DNA from: Petrolisthes cinctipes
Lineage: Eukaryota; Arthropoda; Malacostraca; Decapoda; Porcellanidae
Length of the DNA: 64,000 nt
Assembly (NCBI GenBank): GCA_033782935.1
Contig: JAWQEG010000287.1
Location: 372,001 to 436,000 of the forward strand
Reading direction: 5' to 3'
Shown: in pieces, positions 23,132-35,154 of the stretch
How the letters are laid out: each line of letters opens with the position of its first letter
Numbering within the stretch: the stretch's first letter is position 1
Position numbers and translations under genes: made by a program
Notes under the pieces: model-generated
The model's input: only the letters and a program-made list of their open reading frames with translations
Databases searched by the model: none
What the model was told of the DNA's origin: nothing

Positions 23132-24362
23132 AAAACATGCTAAAAATCGATATTTTAAGTGTCCAATGTCGATATGTGCATGCATCTTCTGCACCCGTTT
23201 ATATCCCAAATTCAGGCTCAAAACACCCGAAAATTCGATATTTTTGGGTCCCATAAGCGATCTGTACATGCCTCCTCCGTGTTAGAGTATTTTCCAAATA
23301 TTGGCCCGAAACATGCTAAAAATCGATATTGTGGGTGCCCAAAGTCGATATGTGCATGCATCTTCAGTACCCGTTTACATTCCATTTGTAGGTTCAAAAC
23401 CCCCGAAAATTCAATATTTTTGGGTCCCAGAAGCGATCTGTACATGCTCACTCTGTGCTAGAATACTTTACAAAATATAGGCCTAAAACATGCTGAAAAT
23501 CGTTTTTTTTTTGAAGAAAGTCGATATGTGCATGCATCTTCTGTACCCGTTTATATCCCAAATTCATTCTCAAAACACCAGAAAATTCGGTATTTTTGGC
23601 TCTTAGAAGCGCTCTGTACATGCTTACCCAGTGCTAGATTAAATTCAAAATATAGGGCCAAAACATACTAAAAATCGATATTTTAGGTGCCCAAAGTCAA
23701 AATGTTCATGCATCTTCTGTACCCGTTTATATCCCAAATTCAGCCTCAAAACACCTGAAATTTTGATATTTTTGGATCCCAGAAGCAATCTCCACATGCA
23801 TAGTCAGTGCTAGAATATTTTCAAATTACAGGCCCAAAACATGCTTAAAATCGATATTATAGGTGATCAAAGTCGATATCTGCATGCATCTTCTGTTCCC
23901 GTTTATATCCCAAAATCAGGCTAAAAACACCTGAAAATTTAATTTTGGGGGGTCCCAGAAGCGATCTGTACATGCCTACTCAGTGTTAGAATATTTTCAA
24001 AATACAGGCCCAAAATAAGCTGAAAATCGCAATTTTTATTGCCCAAAATCGATATGTGCATGAATCATCAGCACTCGCTTGTATCCCAAATTCAGGCTTA
24101 AAACACCTTAAAATTCGATTCTTTTTGTTCCCAGAAGGGATCTGTAAATGCCTACTCAATATTAAAATATTTTCAAAATACAGACCCAAAACAAGCTGAA
24201 AACCGATATTTTATGTGCCCAAAATCCATATGTGCATTTATCTTCTGCACCCGTTTATATCTCAAATTCAGGCTTAAAACACCCGAAAATCGATATTTTG
24301 GGGTCCCAGAAGTGATCTGTACATATCTACTTTGTGCTAAAATATTTTCAAAATATAGACTC
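23132..24362 (+). repeat. Diverged monomer block, copy 2
   Basis: Starts are 23132, 23308, 23485, 23660, 23836, 24012 and 24188. They pair with 19888-20946. The monomer at 23485 contains a run of ten T (23503-23512) and GAAGAAAG in place of the usual core and box, with ATTCATTCTC and CCAGAAAATTCGG in H2. It has no full counterpart in copy 1, but its H2 and the start of the next monomer are found again at 52136-52380. The last monomer joins the diverged ACAAGCTG H1 to an ordinary H2 with AGTGATCTGTACATATC. Confidence 0.83.
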
Positions 24363-25941
24363 AAAACATGGTAAAAATCGATATTTTAAGTGTCAAAAGT
24401 CGATATGTGCATGCATTTTCTGTACCCGTTTATATCTCAAATTCAGGCTCCAAACACCCGAAAATTCGATATTTTGGGGTCCCAGATGCGATCTGTACAT
24501 GCCTACTCAGATACAGGCCCAAAACATGCTGAAAATCGATATTTTAGGTGCCCAAAGTCAATATGTGTATGCATTTTCTGCACCCGTTTATATCTCAAAT
24601 TCAACCATAAAACACCCAAAAATTCGATATTTTTCGGTCCCAGAAGCGATCTGTACATGTCTACTCAGTGCTAGAATGTTTTCAAAATATAGGCTCAAAA
24701 CATGCTAAAAATCCATATTTTAAGTGTCCAAAGTCGATATGTGCATGAATCTTATGTACCCGTTTATATCTCAAATTCAGGCTCAAAACACCCGAAAATT
24801 CGATATTTTTTGGTCCCAGAAGCGATCTGTACATGCCTACGCAATGCTAGAATATTTTCAAAACACAGGCCCAAAACATGCTAAAAATCGATATTTTAGG
24901 TGCCCAAAGTCGATATCTCAAATTCATGCCCAAAACACCCGAAAATTCGATATTTTGGGGTCCCAGAAGCGATCTGTACATGCCTACTCCGTGTTAGAGT
25001 TTTTTTAATATACAGGCCCAAAACATACTGAAAATCGATCTTTTAGGTGCCCAAAAGTCGATATGTGTATGCATCTTCTGCACCCGTTTATATCTCAAAT
25101 TCAACCACAAAACACCCGAAAATTCGATATTTTTCGGTCCCAGAAGCGATCTGTACATGCCTACTCAGTGCTAGAATGTTTTCAAATAGTAGGCTCAAAA
25201 CATGCTAAAAATCGATATTTTAAGTGTCCAAAGTCGATATGTGTATGCATCTTCTGTACCCGTTTATATCTCAAATTCAGGTTCCAATCATCCGAAAATT
25301 CGATATTTTGGGGTCCCAGAAGCGATCTATACATGCCTACTCAGATACAGGCCCAAAACATGCTGAAAATCGATATTTTAGGTGCCCAAAGTCAATATGT
25401 GTATGCATCTTCTGCACCCGTTTATATCTCAAATTCAACCATAAAACACCCGAAAATTCGATATTTTTCGGTCCCAGAAGCGATCTGTACATGCCTACTC
25501 AGTGCTAGAATGTTTTCAAGTAATAGGCTCAAAACATGCTAAAAATCGATATTTTAAGTGTCCAAAGTCGATATGTGCATTCATCTTCTGTACCCGTTTA
25601 TATCTCAAATTCGGGCTCAAAACACCCGAAAAATCGGTATTTTTGGGTCCTAGAAGCGATCTGTACTTGCCTACTCCAAGTTAGAATGTTTTCAAGATAC
25701 AGACCCAAAACATCCTCAAAATCGATATTTTAGGTGCCCAAAAGTCGATATGTGCATGTATCTTCAGTACCTGTTTATATCTCAAATTCAGGGTCAAAAC
25801 ACCCGAAAATTCGATATTTTTGGGTCCAAGAAGCGATCTGTACATGCTTACTCAGTGCTAGAATATTTTCAAAATATATGCCTAAAACATGCTAAAAATC
25901 GATATTTTAGGTGCCCAAAGTCGATATCTCAAATTTATCCC
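24363..25941 (+). repeat. Mixed block before the 3045-bp duplication
   Basis: Starts are 24363 (158), 24521, 24697, 24873 (147), 25020, 25197 (158), 25355, 25531, 25707 and 25884 (147). Two similar runs are present: 24363-24696 and 25197-25530 both carry a 158-bp monomer and then a GTGTATGCAT monomer with TTCAACCATAAAAC, offset by 834 bp. The last monomer's H1 lies outside the duplication that begins within it. Confidence 0.78.
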
Positions 25942-27137
25942 CAAAACACCCGAAAATTCGATATTTTGGGGTCCCAGAAGCGATCTGTACATGCTTACTC
26001 CGTGTTAGAGTATTTTCAATATACAGGCCCAAAACATACTGAAAATCGATCTTTTAGGTGCCCAAAAGTCGATATGTGTATGCATCTTCTGCACCCGTTT
26101 ATATCCCAAATTCAACCTCAAAACACCCGAAAATTCGATATTTTTGGGTCCCTGAAGCGATCTGTACATGCCTACTCAGTGCTAGAATGTTTTCATATAA
26201 TAGGCTCAAAACATGCTAAAAATCGATATTTTAAGTGTCCAAAGTCGATATATGCATGCATCTTCAGTACCTGTTTATATCTCAAATTCAGGGTCAAAAC
26301 ACCCGAAAATTCGATATTTTTGGGTCCCAGAAGCGATCTGTACATGCCTACTCCGTGTTAGAATGTTATCAAAATATAGGCTCAAAACATGCTAAAAATT
26401 GATATTTTAAGTGTCCAAAGTCGATATGTGCATGCATCTTCTGTACCCGTTTATATCTCAAATTCAGGCTTAAAACACCCGAAAATTCGATATTTTGGGG
26501 TCCCAGAAGTGATCTGTACATATCTACTTTGTGCTAGAATATTTTCAAAATATAGGCTCAAAACATGCTAAAAATCGATATTTTAAGTGTCCAAAGTCGA
26601 TATGTGCATGCATCTTCTGTACCCGTTTATATCTCAAATTCAGGCTCCAAACACCCGAAAATTCGATATTTTGGGGTCCCAGAAGCGATCTGTACATGCC
26701 TACTCAGATACAGGCCCAAAACATGCTGAAAATCGATAATTTAGGTGCCCAAAGTCAATATGTGTATGCATCTTCTGCACCCGTTTATATCTCAAATTCA
26801 ACCACAAAACACCCGAAAATTCTTTATTTTTCGGTCCCAGAAACGATCTGTACATGCCTACTCAGTGCGAGAATGTTTTCAAAACATAGGCTTAAAACAT
26901 GCTAAAAATCGATATTTTAAGTGTCCAAAGTTGATATGTGCATGCATCTTCTGTACCCGTTTATATCTCAAATTCAGGCTTAAAACACCCGGAAATTCGA
27001 TATTTTGGGGTCCCAGAAGTGATCTGTACATATCTACTTTGTGCTAGAATATTTTCAAAATATAGGCACAAAACATGCTAAAAATCGATATTTTAAGTGT
27101 CCAATGTCGATATGTGCATGCATTTTCTGTACCCGTT

Positions 27138-27957
27138 TATATCTCAAATTCAGGCTTAAAACACCCGAAAATTCGATATTTTGGGGTCCCTCAAGTGATC
27201 TGTACATATCTACTTTGTACTAAAATATTTTCAAAATATTGGCTCAAAACATGCTAAAAATCGATATTTTAAGTGTCCAAAGTCGATATGTGCATGCATC
27301 TTCTGTACCCGTTTATATCTCAAATTCAGGCTCCAATCACCCGAAAATTCGATATTTTGGGGTCCCAGAAGCGATCTGTACATGCTTACTCAGTGCTAGA
27401 ATATTTTCAAAATATATGCCCAAAACATGCTAAAAATCGATATTTTAGGTGCCCAAAGTCGATATCTCAAATTTATCCCCAAAACACCCGAAAATTCGAT
27501 ATTTTGGTGTCCCAGAAGCGATCTGTACATGCCTACTCCGTGTTAAAGTATTTTCAAAATACAGGCCCAAAACATACAGAAAATCGATCTTTTATGTGCA
27601 CAAAAGTCGATATGTGTATGCATCTTCTGCACCCGTTTATATCTCAAATTCAACAACAAAACACCCGAAAATTCGATATTTTTTGGTCCCAGAAGCGATC
27701 TGTACATGAATACTCAGATACAGGCTCAAAACATGCTAAAAATCGATATTTTATGTGTCCAAAGTCGATATGTGCATGCATCTTCTGCACCCGTTTATAT
27801 CCCAAATTCAGGCTCAAAACACCCGAAAATTCGATATTTTTGGGTCCCAGAAGCGATCTGTACATGCCTCCTCCGTGTTAGAGTATTTTCCAAATATTAG
27901 CCCAAAACATGCTAAAAATCGATATTGTGGGTGCCCAAAGTCGATATGTGCATGCAT
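27138..27957 (+). repeat. Inner 820-bp duplication, copy 1a
   Basis: This 820-bp segment is followed by a second copy at 27958-28777. Starts 27246, 27422, 27569, 27728 and 27904 map to 28066, 28242, 28389, 28548 and 28724. The boundary is visible to the base: the monomer at 27904 reads GCATGCAT and then jumps to TATATCTC, 14 bp short, giving a 162-bp monomer. Its left part equals the monomer at 28724 and its right part equals the one at 27070. The two inner copies differ at about seven sites (for example ATTCAACAAC against ATTCAACCAC). Confidence 0.92.
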
Positions 27958-28777
27958 TATATCTCAAATTCAGGCTTAAAACACCCGAAAATTCGATATT
28001 TTGTGGTCCCTGAAGTGATCTGTACATATCTACTTTGTGCTAAAATATTTTCAAAATATAGGCTCTAAACATGCTAAAAATCGATATTTTAAGTGTCCAA
28101 AGTCGATATGTGCATGCATCTTCTGTACCCGTTTATATCTCAAATTCAGGCTCCAATCACCCGAAAATTCGATATTTTGGGGTCCCAGAAGCGATCTGTA
28201 CATGCTTACTCAGTGCTAGAATATTTTCAAAATATATGCCCAAAACATGCTAAAAATCGATATTTTAGGTGCCCAAAGTCGATATTTCAAATTTATCCCC
28301 AAAACACCCGAAAATTCGATATTTTGGTGTCCCAGAAGCGATCTGTACATGCCTACTCCGTGTTAAAGTATTTTAAAAATACAGGCCCAAAACATACAGA
28401 AAATCGATCTTTTATGTGCACAGAAGTCGATATGTGTATGCATCTTCTGCACCCGTTTATATCTCAAATTCAACCACAAAACACCCGAAAATTCGATATT
28501 TTTTGGTCCCAGAAGCGATCTGTACATGAATACTCAGATACAGGCTCAAAACATGCTAAAAATCGATATTTTATGTGTCCAAAGTCGATATGTGCATGCA
28601 TCTTCTGCACCCGTTTATATCCCAAATTCAGGTTAAAAACACCCGAAAATTCGATATTTTTGGGTCCCAGAAGCGATCTGTACATGCCTCCTCCGTGTTA
28701 GAGTATTTTCCAAATATTAGCCCAAAACATGCTATAAATCGATATTGTGGGTGCCCAAAGTCGATATGTGCATGCAT
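27958..28777 (+). repeat. Inner 820-bp duplication, copy 1b
   Basis: Second inner copy. Its right edge falls inside the monomer at 28724, after GCATGCAT, where the sequence continues normally (TTTCTGTATCCG). Its private marks (GATATTTCAAATTTATCC near 28280, GCACAGAAGTCG near 28420, CAGGTTAAAAAC near 28630, GCTATAAATCG near 28733) all recur 3045 bp downstream. Confidence 0.92.
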
Positions 28778-30182
28778 TTTCTGTATCCGTTTATATCTCA
28801 AATTCAGACTCAAAACACCCAAAAATTCGATATTTTTGGGACCCAGAAGCGATCTGTACATGCCTACTCCGTGTTAGAGTATTTTCAAAATACAGGCCAA
28901 AAACATGCTCAAAATCGATATTTTGGGTGCCAAATGTCGATATGTGCATGCATTTTCGGTACCCTTTTATATCTCAAATTCATGCTCAAAACACCCGAAA
29001 ATTCGATATTTTGGGGTCCCAGAAGCGATCTGTACATGCTTACTCCGTGTTAGAGTATTTTCAATATACAGGGCCAAAACATACTGAAAATCGATCTTTT
29101 AGGTGCCCAAAAGTCGATATGTGTATGCATCTTCTGCACCCGTTTATATCCCAAATTCAACCTCAAAACACCCGAAAATTCGATATTTTTGGGTCCCTGA
29201 AGCGATCTGTACATGCCTACTCAGTGCTAGAATGTTTTCATATAATAGGCTCAAAACATGCTAAAAATCGATATTTTAAGTGTCCAAAGTCGATATATGC
29301 ATGCATCTTCAGTACCTGTTTATATCTCAAATTCAGGGTCAAAACACCCGAAAATTCGATATTTTTGGGTCCCAGAAGCGATCTGTACATGCCTACTCCG
29401 TGTTAGAATGTTATCAAAATATAGGCTCAAAACATGCTAAAAATTGATATTTTAAGTGTCCAAAGTCGATATGTGCATGCATCTTCTGTACCCGTTTATA
29501 TCTCAAATTCAGGCTTAAAACACCCGAAAATTCGATATTTTGGGGTCTCAGAAGTGATCTGTACATATCTACTTTGTGCTAGAATATTTTCAAAATATAG
29601 GCTCAAAACATGCTAAAAATCGATATTTTAAGTGTCCAAAGTCGATATGTGCATGCATCTTCTGTACCCGTTTATATCTCAAATTCAGGCTCCAAACACC
29701 CGAAAATTCGATATTTTGGGGTCCCAGAAGCGATCTGTACATGCCTACTCAGATACAGGCCCAAAACATGCTGAAAATCGATAATTTAGGTGCCCAAAGT
29801 CAATATGTGTATGCATCTTCTGCACCCGTTTATATCTCAAATTCAACCACAAAACACCCGAAAATTCTTTATTTTTCGGTCCCAGAAACGATCTGTACAT
29901 GCCTACTCAGTGCGAGAATGTTTTCAAAACATAGGCTTAAAACATGCTAAAAATCGATATTTTAAGTGTCCAAAGTTGATATGTGCATGCATCTTCTGTA
30001 CCCGTTTATATCTCAAATTCAGGCTTAAAACACCCGGAAATTCGATATTTTGGGGTCCCAGAAGTGATCTGTACATATCTACTTTGTGCTAGAATATTTT
30101 CAAAATATAGGCTCAAAACATGCTAAAAATCGATATTTTAAGTGTCCAATGTCGATATGTGCATGCATTTTCTGTACCCGTT

Positions 30183-31002
30183 TATATCTCAAATTCAGGC
30201 TTAAAACACCCGAAAATTCGATATTTTGGGGTCCCTCAAGTGATCTGTACATATCTACTTTGTACTAAAATATTTTCAAAATATTGGCTCAAAACATGCT
30301 AAAAATCGATATTTTAAGTGTCCAAAGTCGATATGTGCATGCATCTTCTGTACCCGTTTATATCTCAAATTCAGGCTCCAATCACCCGAAAATTCGATAT
30401 TTTGGGGTCCCAGAAGCGATCTGTACATGCTTACTCAGTGCTAGAATATTTTCAAAATATATGCCCAAAACATGCTAAAAATCGATATTTTAGGTGCCCA
30501 AAGTCGATATCTCAAATTTATCCCCAAAACACCCGAAAATTCGATATTTTGGTGTCCCAGAAGCGATCTGTACATGCCTACTCCGTGTTAAAGTATTTTC
30601 AAAATACAGGCCCAAAACATACAGAAAATCGATCTTTTATGTGCACAAAAGTCGATATGTGTATGCATCTTCTGCACCCGTTTATATCTCAAATTCAACA
30701 ACAAAACACCCGAAAATTCGATATTTTTTGGTCCCAGAAGCGATCTGTACATGAATACTCAGATACAGGCTCAAAACATGCTAAAAATCGATATTTTATG
30801 TGTCCAAAGTCGATATGTGCATGCATCTTCTGCACCCGTTTATATCCCAAATTCAGGCTCAAAACACCCGAAAATTCGATATTTTTGGGTCCCAGAAGCG
30901 ATCTGTACATGCCTCCTCCGTGTTAGAGTATTTTCCAAATATTAGCCCAAAACATGCTAAAAATCGATATTGTGGGTGCCCAAAGTCGATATGTGCATGC
31001 AT
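30183..31002 (+). repeat. Inner 820-bp duplication, copy 2a
   Basis: Counterpart of 27138-27957 inside the second 3045-bp unit. The 162-bp junction monomer reappears at 30949, with GCATGCAT joined to TATATCTC. Confidence 0.92.
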
Positions 31003-31822
31003 TATATCTCAAATTCAGGCTTAAAACACCCGAAAATTCGATATTTTGGGGTCCCTGAAGTGATCTGTACATATCTACTTTGTGCTAAAATATTTTCAAA
31101 ATATAGGCTCAAAACATGCTAAAAATCGATATTTTAAGTGTCCAAAGTCGATATGTGCATGCATCTTCTGTACCCGTTTATATCTCAAATTCAGGCTCCA
31201 ATCACCCGAAAATTCGATATTTTGGGGTCCCAGAAGCGATCTGTACATGCTTACTCAGTGCTAGAATATTTTCAAAATATATGCCCAAAACATGCTAAAA
31301 ATCGATATTTTAGGTGCCCAAAGTCGATATTTCAAATTTATCCCCAAAACACCCGAAAATTCGATATTTTGGTGTCCCAGAAGCGATCTGTACATGCCTA
31401 CTCCGTGTTAAAGTATTTTAAAAATACAGGCCCAAAACATACAGAAAATCGATCTTTTATGTGCACAGAAGTCGATATGTGTATGCATCTTCTGCACCCG
31501 TTTATATCTCAAATTCAACCACAAAACACCCGAAAATTCGATATTTTTTGGTCCCAGAAGCGATCTGTACATGAATACTCAGATACAGGCTCAAAACATG
31601 CTAAAAATCGATATTTTATGTGTCCAAAGTCGATATGTGCATGCATCTTCTGCACCCGTTTATATCCCAAATTCAGGTTAAAAACACCCGAAAATTCGAT
31701 ATTTTTGGGTCCCAGAAGCGATCTGTACATGCCTCCTCCGTGTTAGAGTATTTTCCAAATATTAGCCCAAAACATGCTATAAATCGATATTGTGGGTGCC
31801 CAAAGTCGATATGTGCATGCAT
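31003..31822 (+). repeat. Inner 820-bp duplication, copy 2b
   Basis: Counterpart of 27958-28777. It shares that copy's private substitutions (for example GCACAGAAGTCG near 31465), which shows that the inner duplication is older than the outer one. Confidence 0.92.
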
Positions 31823-32031
31823 TTTCTGTATCCGTTTATATCTCAAATTCAGACTCAAAACACCCAAAAATTCGATATTTTTGGGACCCAGAAGCGATCT
31901 GTACATGCCTACTCCGTGTTAGAGTATTTTCAAAATACAGGCCAAAAACATGCTCAAAATCGATATTTTGGGTGCCAAATGTCGATATGTGCATGCATTT
32001 TCGGTACCCTTTTATATCTCAAATTCATGCT

Positions 32032-33001
32032 CAAAACACCCGAAAATTCAATATTTTTGTTTCCCAGAAGCGATCTGTACATGCTCACTCTGTGCTAGAA
32101 TATTTTACAAAATATAGGCCTAAAACATGCTGAGAATCGTTTTTTTTTGTGAAAAAAGTCGATATGTGCATGCATCTTCTGTACCCGTTTATATCCCAAA
32201 TTCAGCCTCAAAACACCTGAAAATTTGATATTTTTGGATCCCAGAAGCAATCTCCACATGCATAGTCAGTGCTAGAATATTTTCAAATTACAGGCCCAAA
32301 ACATGCTTAAAATCGATATTATAGGTGATCAAAGTCGATATCTGCATGCATCTTCTGTTCCCGTTTATATCCCAAATTCAGGCTAAAAACACCTGAAAAT
32401 TTGATTTTTTGGGGTCCCAGAAGCGATTTGTACATGCCTACTCAGTGTTAGAATATTTTCAAAATACAGGCCCAAAATAAGCTGAAAATCGCAATTTTTG
32501 GTGCCCAAAATCGATATGTGAATGAATTATCAGCACTCGCTTGTATCCCAAATTCAGGCTTAAAACACCTTAAAATTCGATACTTTTTGTTCCCAGAAGG
32601 GATCTGTAAATGCCTACTCAATATTAAAACATTTTCAAAATACAGACCCAAAACAAGCTGAAAACCGATATTTTATATGCCCAAAATCCATATGTGCATT
32701 CATCTTCTGTACCCGTTGATATCCCAAATTCAGGCTCAAAACACCCGAAAATTCGATATTTTTGGGTCTCAGAAGCAATCTGAACATGCTTACACAATGC
32801 TAGATTACATTCAAAATATAGGGCCAAAACATCCTGAAAATCGATACTTCAGGTGACCAAAGTCGATATGTGAATGTATCTTCAGTACCGGTTTCTATCT
32901 CAAATTCAGGCTGAAAACACCCGAAAATTTTATATTTTTTGGTCCTAGAAGCGATCTGTACATGCCTACTCCGTGTTAGAGTATTTTTCATATACAGGCC
33001 C
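32032..33001 (+). repeat. Diverged monomer block, copy 3
   Basis: Starts are 32122, 32298, 32474, 32650 and 32826. The monomer at 32122 has a run of nine T (32140-32148) like the one at 23485. The monomers at 32298, 32474 and 32650 pair with 23836, 24012 and 24188 at an offset of 8462 bp, and with 20593-20946. The monomer at 32826 pairs with 21121 (CATCCTGAAAATCGATACTTC). The order of subfamilies is the same in all three places. Confidence 0.84.
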
Positions 33002-34334
33002 AAAACATACTGAAAATCGATCTTTTAGGTGCCCAAAAGACGATATGTGTATGCATCTTCTGTACCCGTTTATATCTCAAATTCAGGCTCAAAACACCCG
33101 AAAATTCGATATTTTGGGGTCCCAGAAGCGATCTGTACATGCCTACGCGGTGCTAGAATATTTTCAAAATACAGGCCCAAAACATGCTAAAAATCGATAT
33201 TTTAGGTGCCCAAAGTCGATATCTCAAATTCAGGCCCAAAACACCCGAAAATTCGATATTTTGGGTCCCAGAAGCGATTTGTAAATGCCTACTCCGTGTT
33301 AGAGTATTTTTCATATACAGGCCCAAAACATACTGAAAATCGATCTTTTAGGTGCCCAAAAGTCGATAAGTGTATGCATCTTCTATACCCGTTTATATCT
33401 TAAATTCAGGCTCCAAACACCCGAAAATTCGATATTTTTTGGTCCCAGAAGCGATCTGTACATGCCTACTCAGATACAGGCCCAAAACATGCTGAAAATC
33501 GATATTTTAGGTGCCCAAAGTCAATATGTGTATGCATCTTCTGCACCCGTTTATATCCCAAATTCAACCCCAAAACACCCGAAAATTCGATATTTTTGGG
33601 TCCCAGAAGCGATCTGTACATGCCTACTCAGTGCTAGAATGTTTTCAAAATATAGGCTCAAAACATACTAAAAATCGATATTTTAAGTGTCCAAAGTCGA
33701 TATGTGCATGCATCTTCTGTACCCGTTTATATCTCAAATTCATGCTCAAAACACCCGAAATTTCGGTATTTTTGGGTCCTAGAAGCGATCTGTACATGCC
33801 TAGTCATAGTTAGAATGTTTTCAAGATACAGACCCAAAACATGCTTAAAATCGATTTATAGGTGCCCAAAAGTCGATATGTGCATGCATCTTCTGTACCC
33901 GTTTGTATCTCAAATTCAGGCTCAAAACACCCTAAAATTCGATATTTTGGGGTCCCATAAGCGATCTGTACATGCCTACTCAGTGCTAGAATATTTTCAA
34001 AATTCAGGCCCAAAACATGCTAAAAATCGATATTTTAGGTGCCCAAAGTCAATATCTCAAATTCAGGCCCAAAACACCCGAATATTCGATATTTTTTGGT
34101 CCCAGAAGCGATCTGTACATGCCTACTCAGTGCTAGAATGTTTTCAAAATATAGGCTCAAAACATGCTAAAAATCAATTTTTTAAGTGTCCAAAGTCGAT
34201 ATGTGCATGCATCTTCTGTACCCGTTTATATCTCAAATTCAGGCTTAAAACACCCGAAAATTCGATATTTTGGGGTCCCAGAAGTGATCTCTACATATCT
34301 ACTTTGTGCTAGAATATTTTCAAAATATAGGCTC
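33002..34334 (+). repeat. Mixed block with an F-A-short order
   Basis: Starts are 33002, 33179 (146), 33325 (159, E type), 33484 (F), 33660 (A), 33836, 34012 (147) and 34159. The core of 33836 is shortened to ATCGATTTATAGG, a mark also found at 40755, 43464 and 47185. The run 33484-34158 is the first of four related runs, the others starting at 40404, 43288 and 46833. Confidence 0.8.
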
Positions 34335-34534
34335 AAAACATACTGAAAATCGATCTTTTAGGTGCCTAAAAGTAGATATGTGTATGCATCTTCTGCACCC
34401 GTAGTGTCAAATGTCGATATGTGCATGCATCTTCTGTACCCATTTATATCTCAAATTCAGGCTCCAAACACCCGAAAATTCGATATTTTGGGGTCCCAGA
34501 AGCGATCTGTACATGCCTACTCAGATACAGGCCC
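34335..34534 (+). repeat. 200-bp fused monomer (junction marker), first copy
   Basis: H1 of one monomer runs to TTCTGCACCCG and then joins TAGTGTCAAATGTCGATATG, which is the middle of the next monomer's H1. About 134 bp are missing from what would be a 176-bp plus 158-bp pair, leaving a 200-bp composite. The identical join occurs in the composites starting at 36191, 38546, 41929 and 44796. The shared join marks these five as copies of one event, and hence marks the higher-order unit that carries it. Confidence 0.88.
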
Positions 34535-35154
34535 AAAACATGCTGAAAATCGATATTTTAGGTGCACAAAGTCAATATGTGTATGCATCTTCTGCACCCG
34601 TTTATATCTCAAATTTAACCACAAAACACCCGAAAGTTCGATATTTTTCAGTCCCAGAAGCGATCTGTACATGCCTATGCAGTGCTAGAATATTTTCAAA
34701 ATACAGGCCCAAAACATGTTAAAAATCGGTATTTTAGGTGCCCAAAGTCGATATCTCAAATTCATGCCCAAAACACCCGAAAATTCGATATTTTTCGGTC
34801 CCAGAAGCGATCTGTACATGCCTACTCAGTGCTAGAATGTTTTCAAATAATAGGCTAAAAACATGCTAAAAATCGATATTTTAAGTGTCCAAAGTCAATA
34901 TGTGCAAGCATCTTCTGTACCCGTTTATATCTCAAATTCAGGCTCAAAACACCCGAAGAATCGGTATTTTTGGGTCCTAGAAGCGATCTGTACTTGCCTA
35001 CTCCAAGTTAGAATGTTTTCAAGATAGAGACCCAAAACATCCTCGAAATCGATATTGTAGGTGCCCAAAAGTCGATATGTGTATGCTTCTTCAATACCTG
35101 TTTATATCTCAAATTCAGGGTCAAAACACCCGAAAATTCGATATTTTTGGGCCA
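34535..35154 (+). repeat. Monomers following the junction marker
   Basis: Starts are 34535, 34711 (147), 34858 and 35034. Together with the 200-bp composite they recur at 36191-37065 (offset 1855-1856) and again at 38546-39420. Marks include ACATGTTAAAAATCGG (34711), GTGCAAGCATC (34858) and ACATCCTCGAAATCG with TTCTTCAATACCTG (35034). Confidence 0.83.

Larger units (their letters stand above)
25942..28986 (+). repeat. 3045-bp segmental tandem duplication, copy 1
   Basis: The unit starts inside a 147-bp monomer and spans 18 monomer starts (26031 to 28900). Every one reappears exactly 3045 bp later. The left edge is sharp: 25942 onward matches 28987 onward, while the preceding base differs. 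By eye I found five substitutions between the copies, near 26038, 26497, 27067, 28006 and 28066, so identity is about 99.8%. That makes this one of the youngest large events in the window. The unit encloses an 820-bp duplication that is also present in copy 2. Confidence 0.94.
28987..32031 (+). repeat. 3045-bp segmental tandem duplication, copy 2
   Basis: Monomer starts 29076 to 31945 repeat those of copy 1. The homology extends to about 32050, where copy 1 continues with ATTCGATATTTTGGGG and this copy with ATTCAATATTTTTG. Differences from copy 1 include AAACATGCT where copy 1 has TAAACATGCT at 28066, and GGGGTCTCAG near 29545. Both inner 820-bp copies are present. Confidence 0.94.

Noticed and set aside
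23503..23512. T run as a polymerase III terminator
   Set aside because: No A and B box promoter lies upstream; the run sits inside a diverged monomer and has a second copy at 32140-32148.
25942..32031. Assembly artefact as the cause of the 3045-bp duplication
   Set aside because: The copies carry several private substitutions and different right-hand flanks, which a simple assembly duplication would not produce. It cannot be fully excluded without reads.
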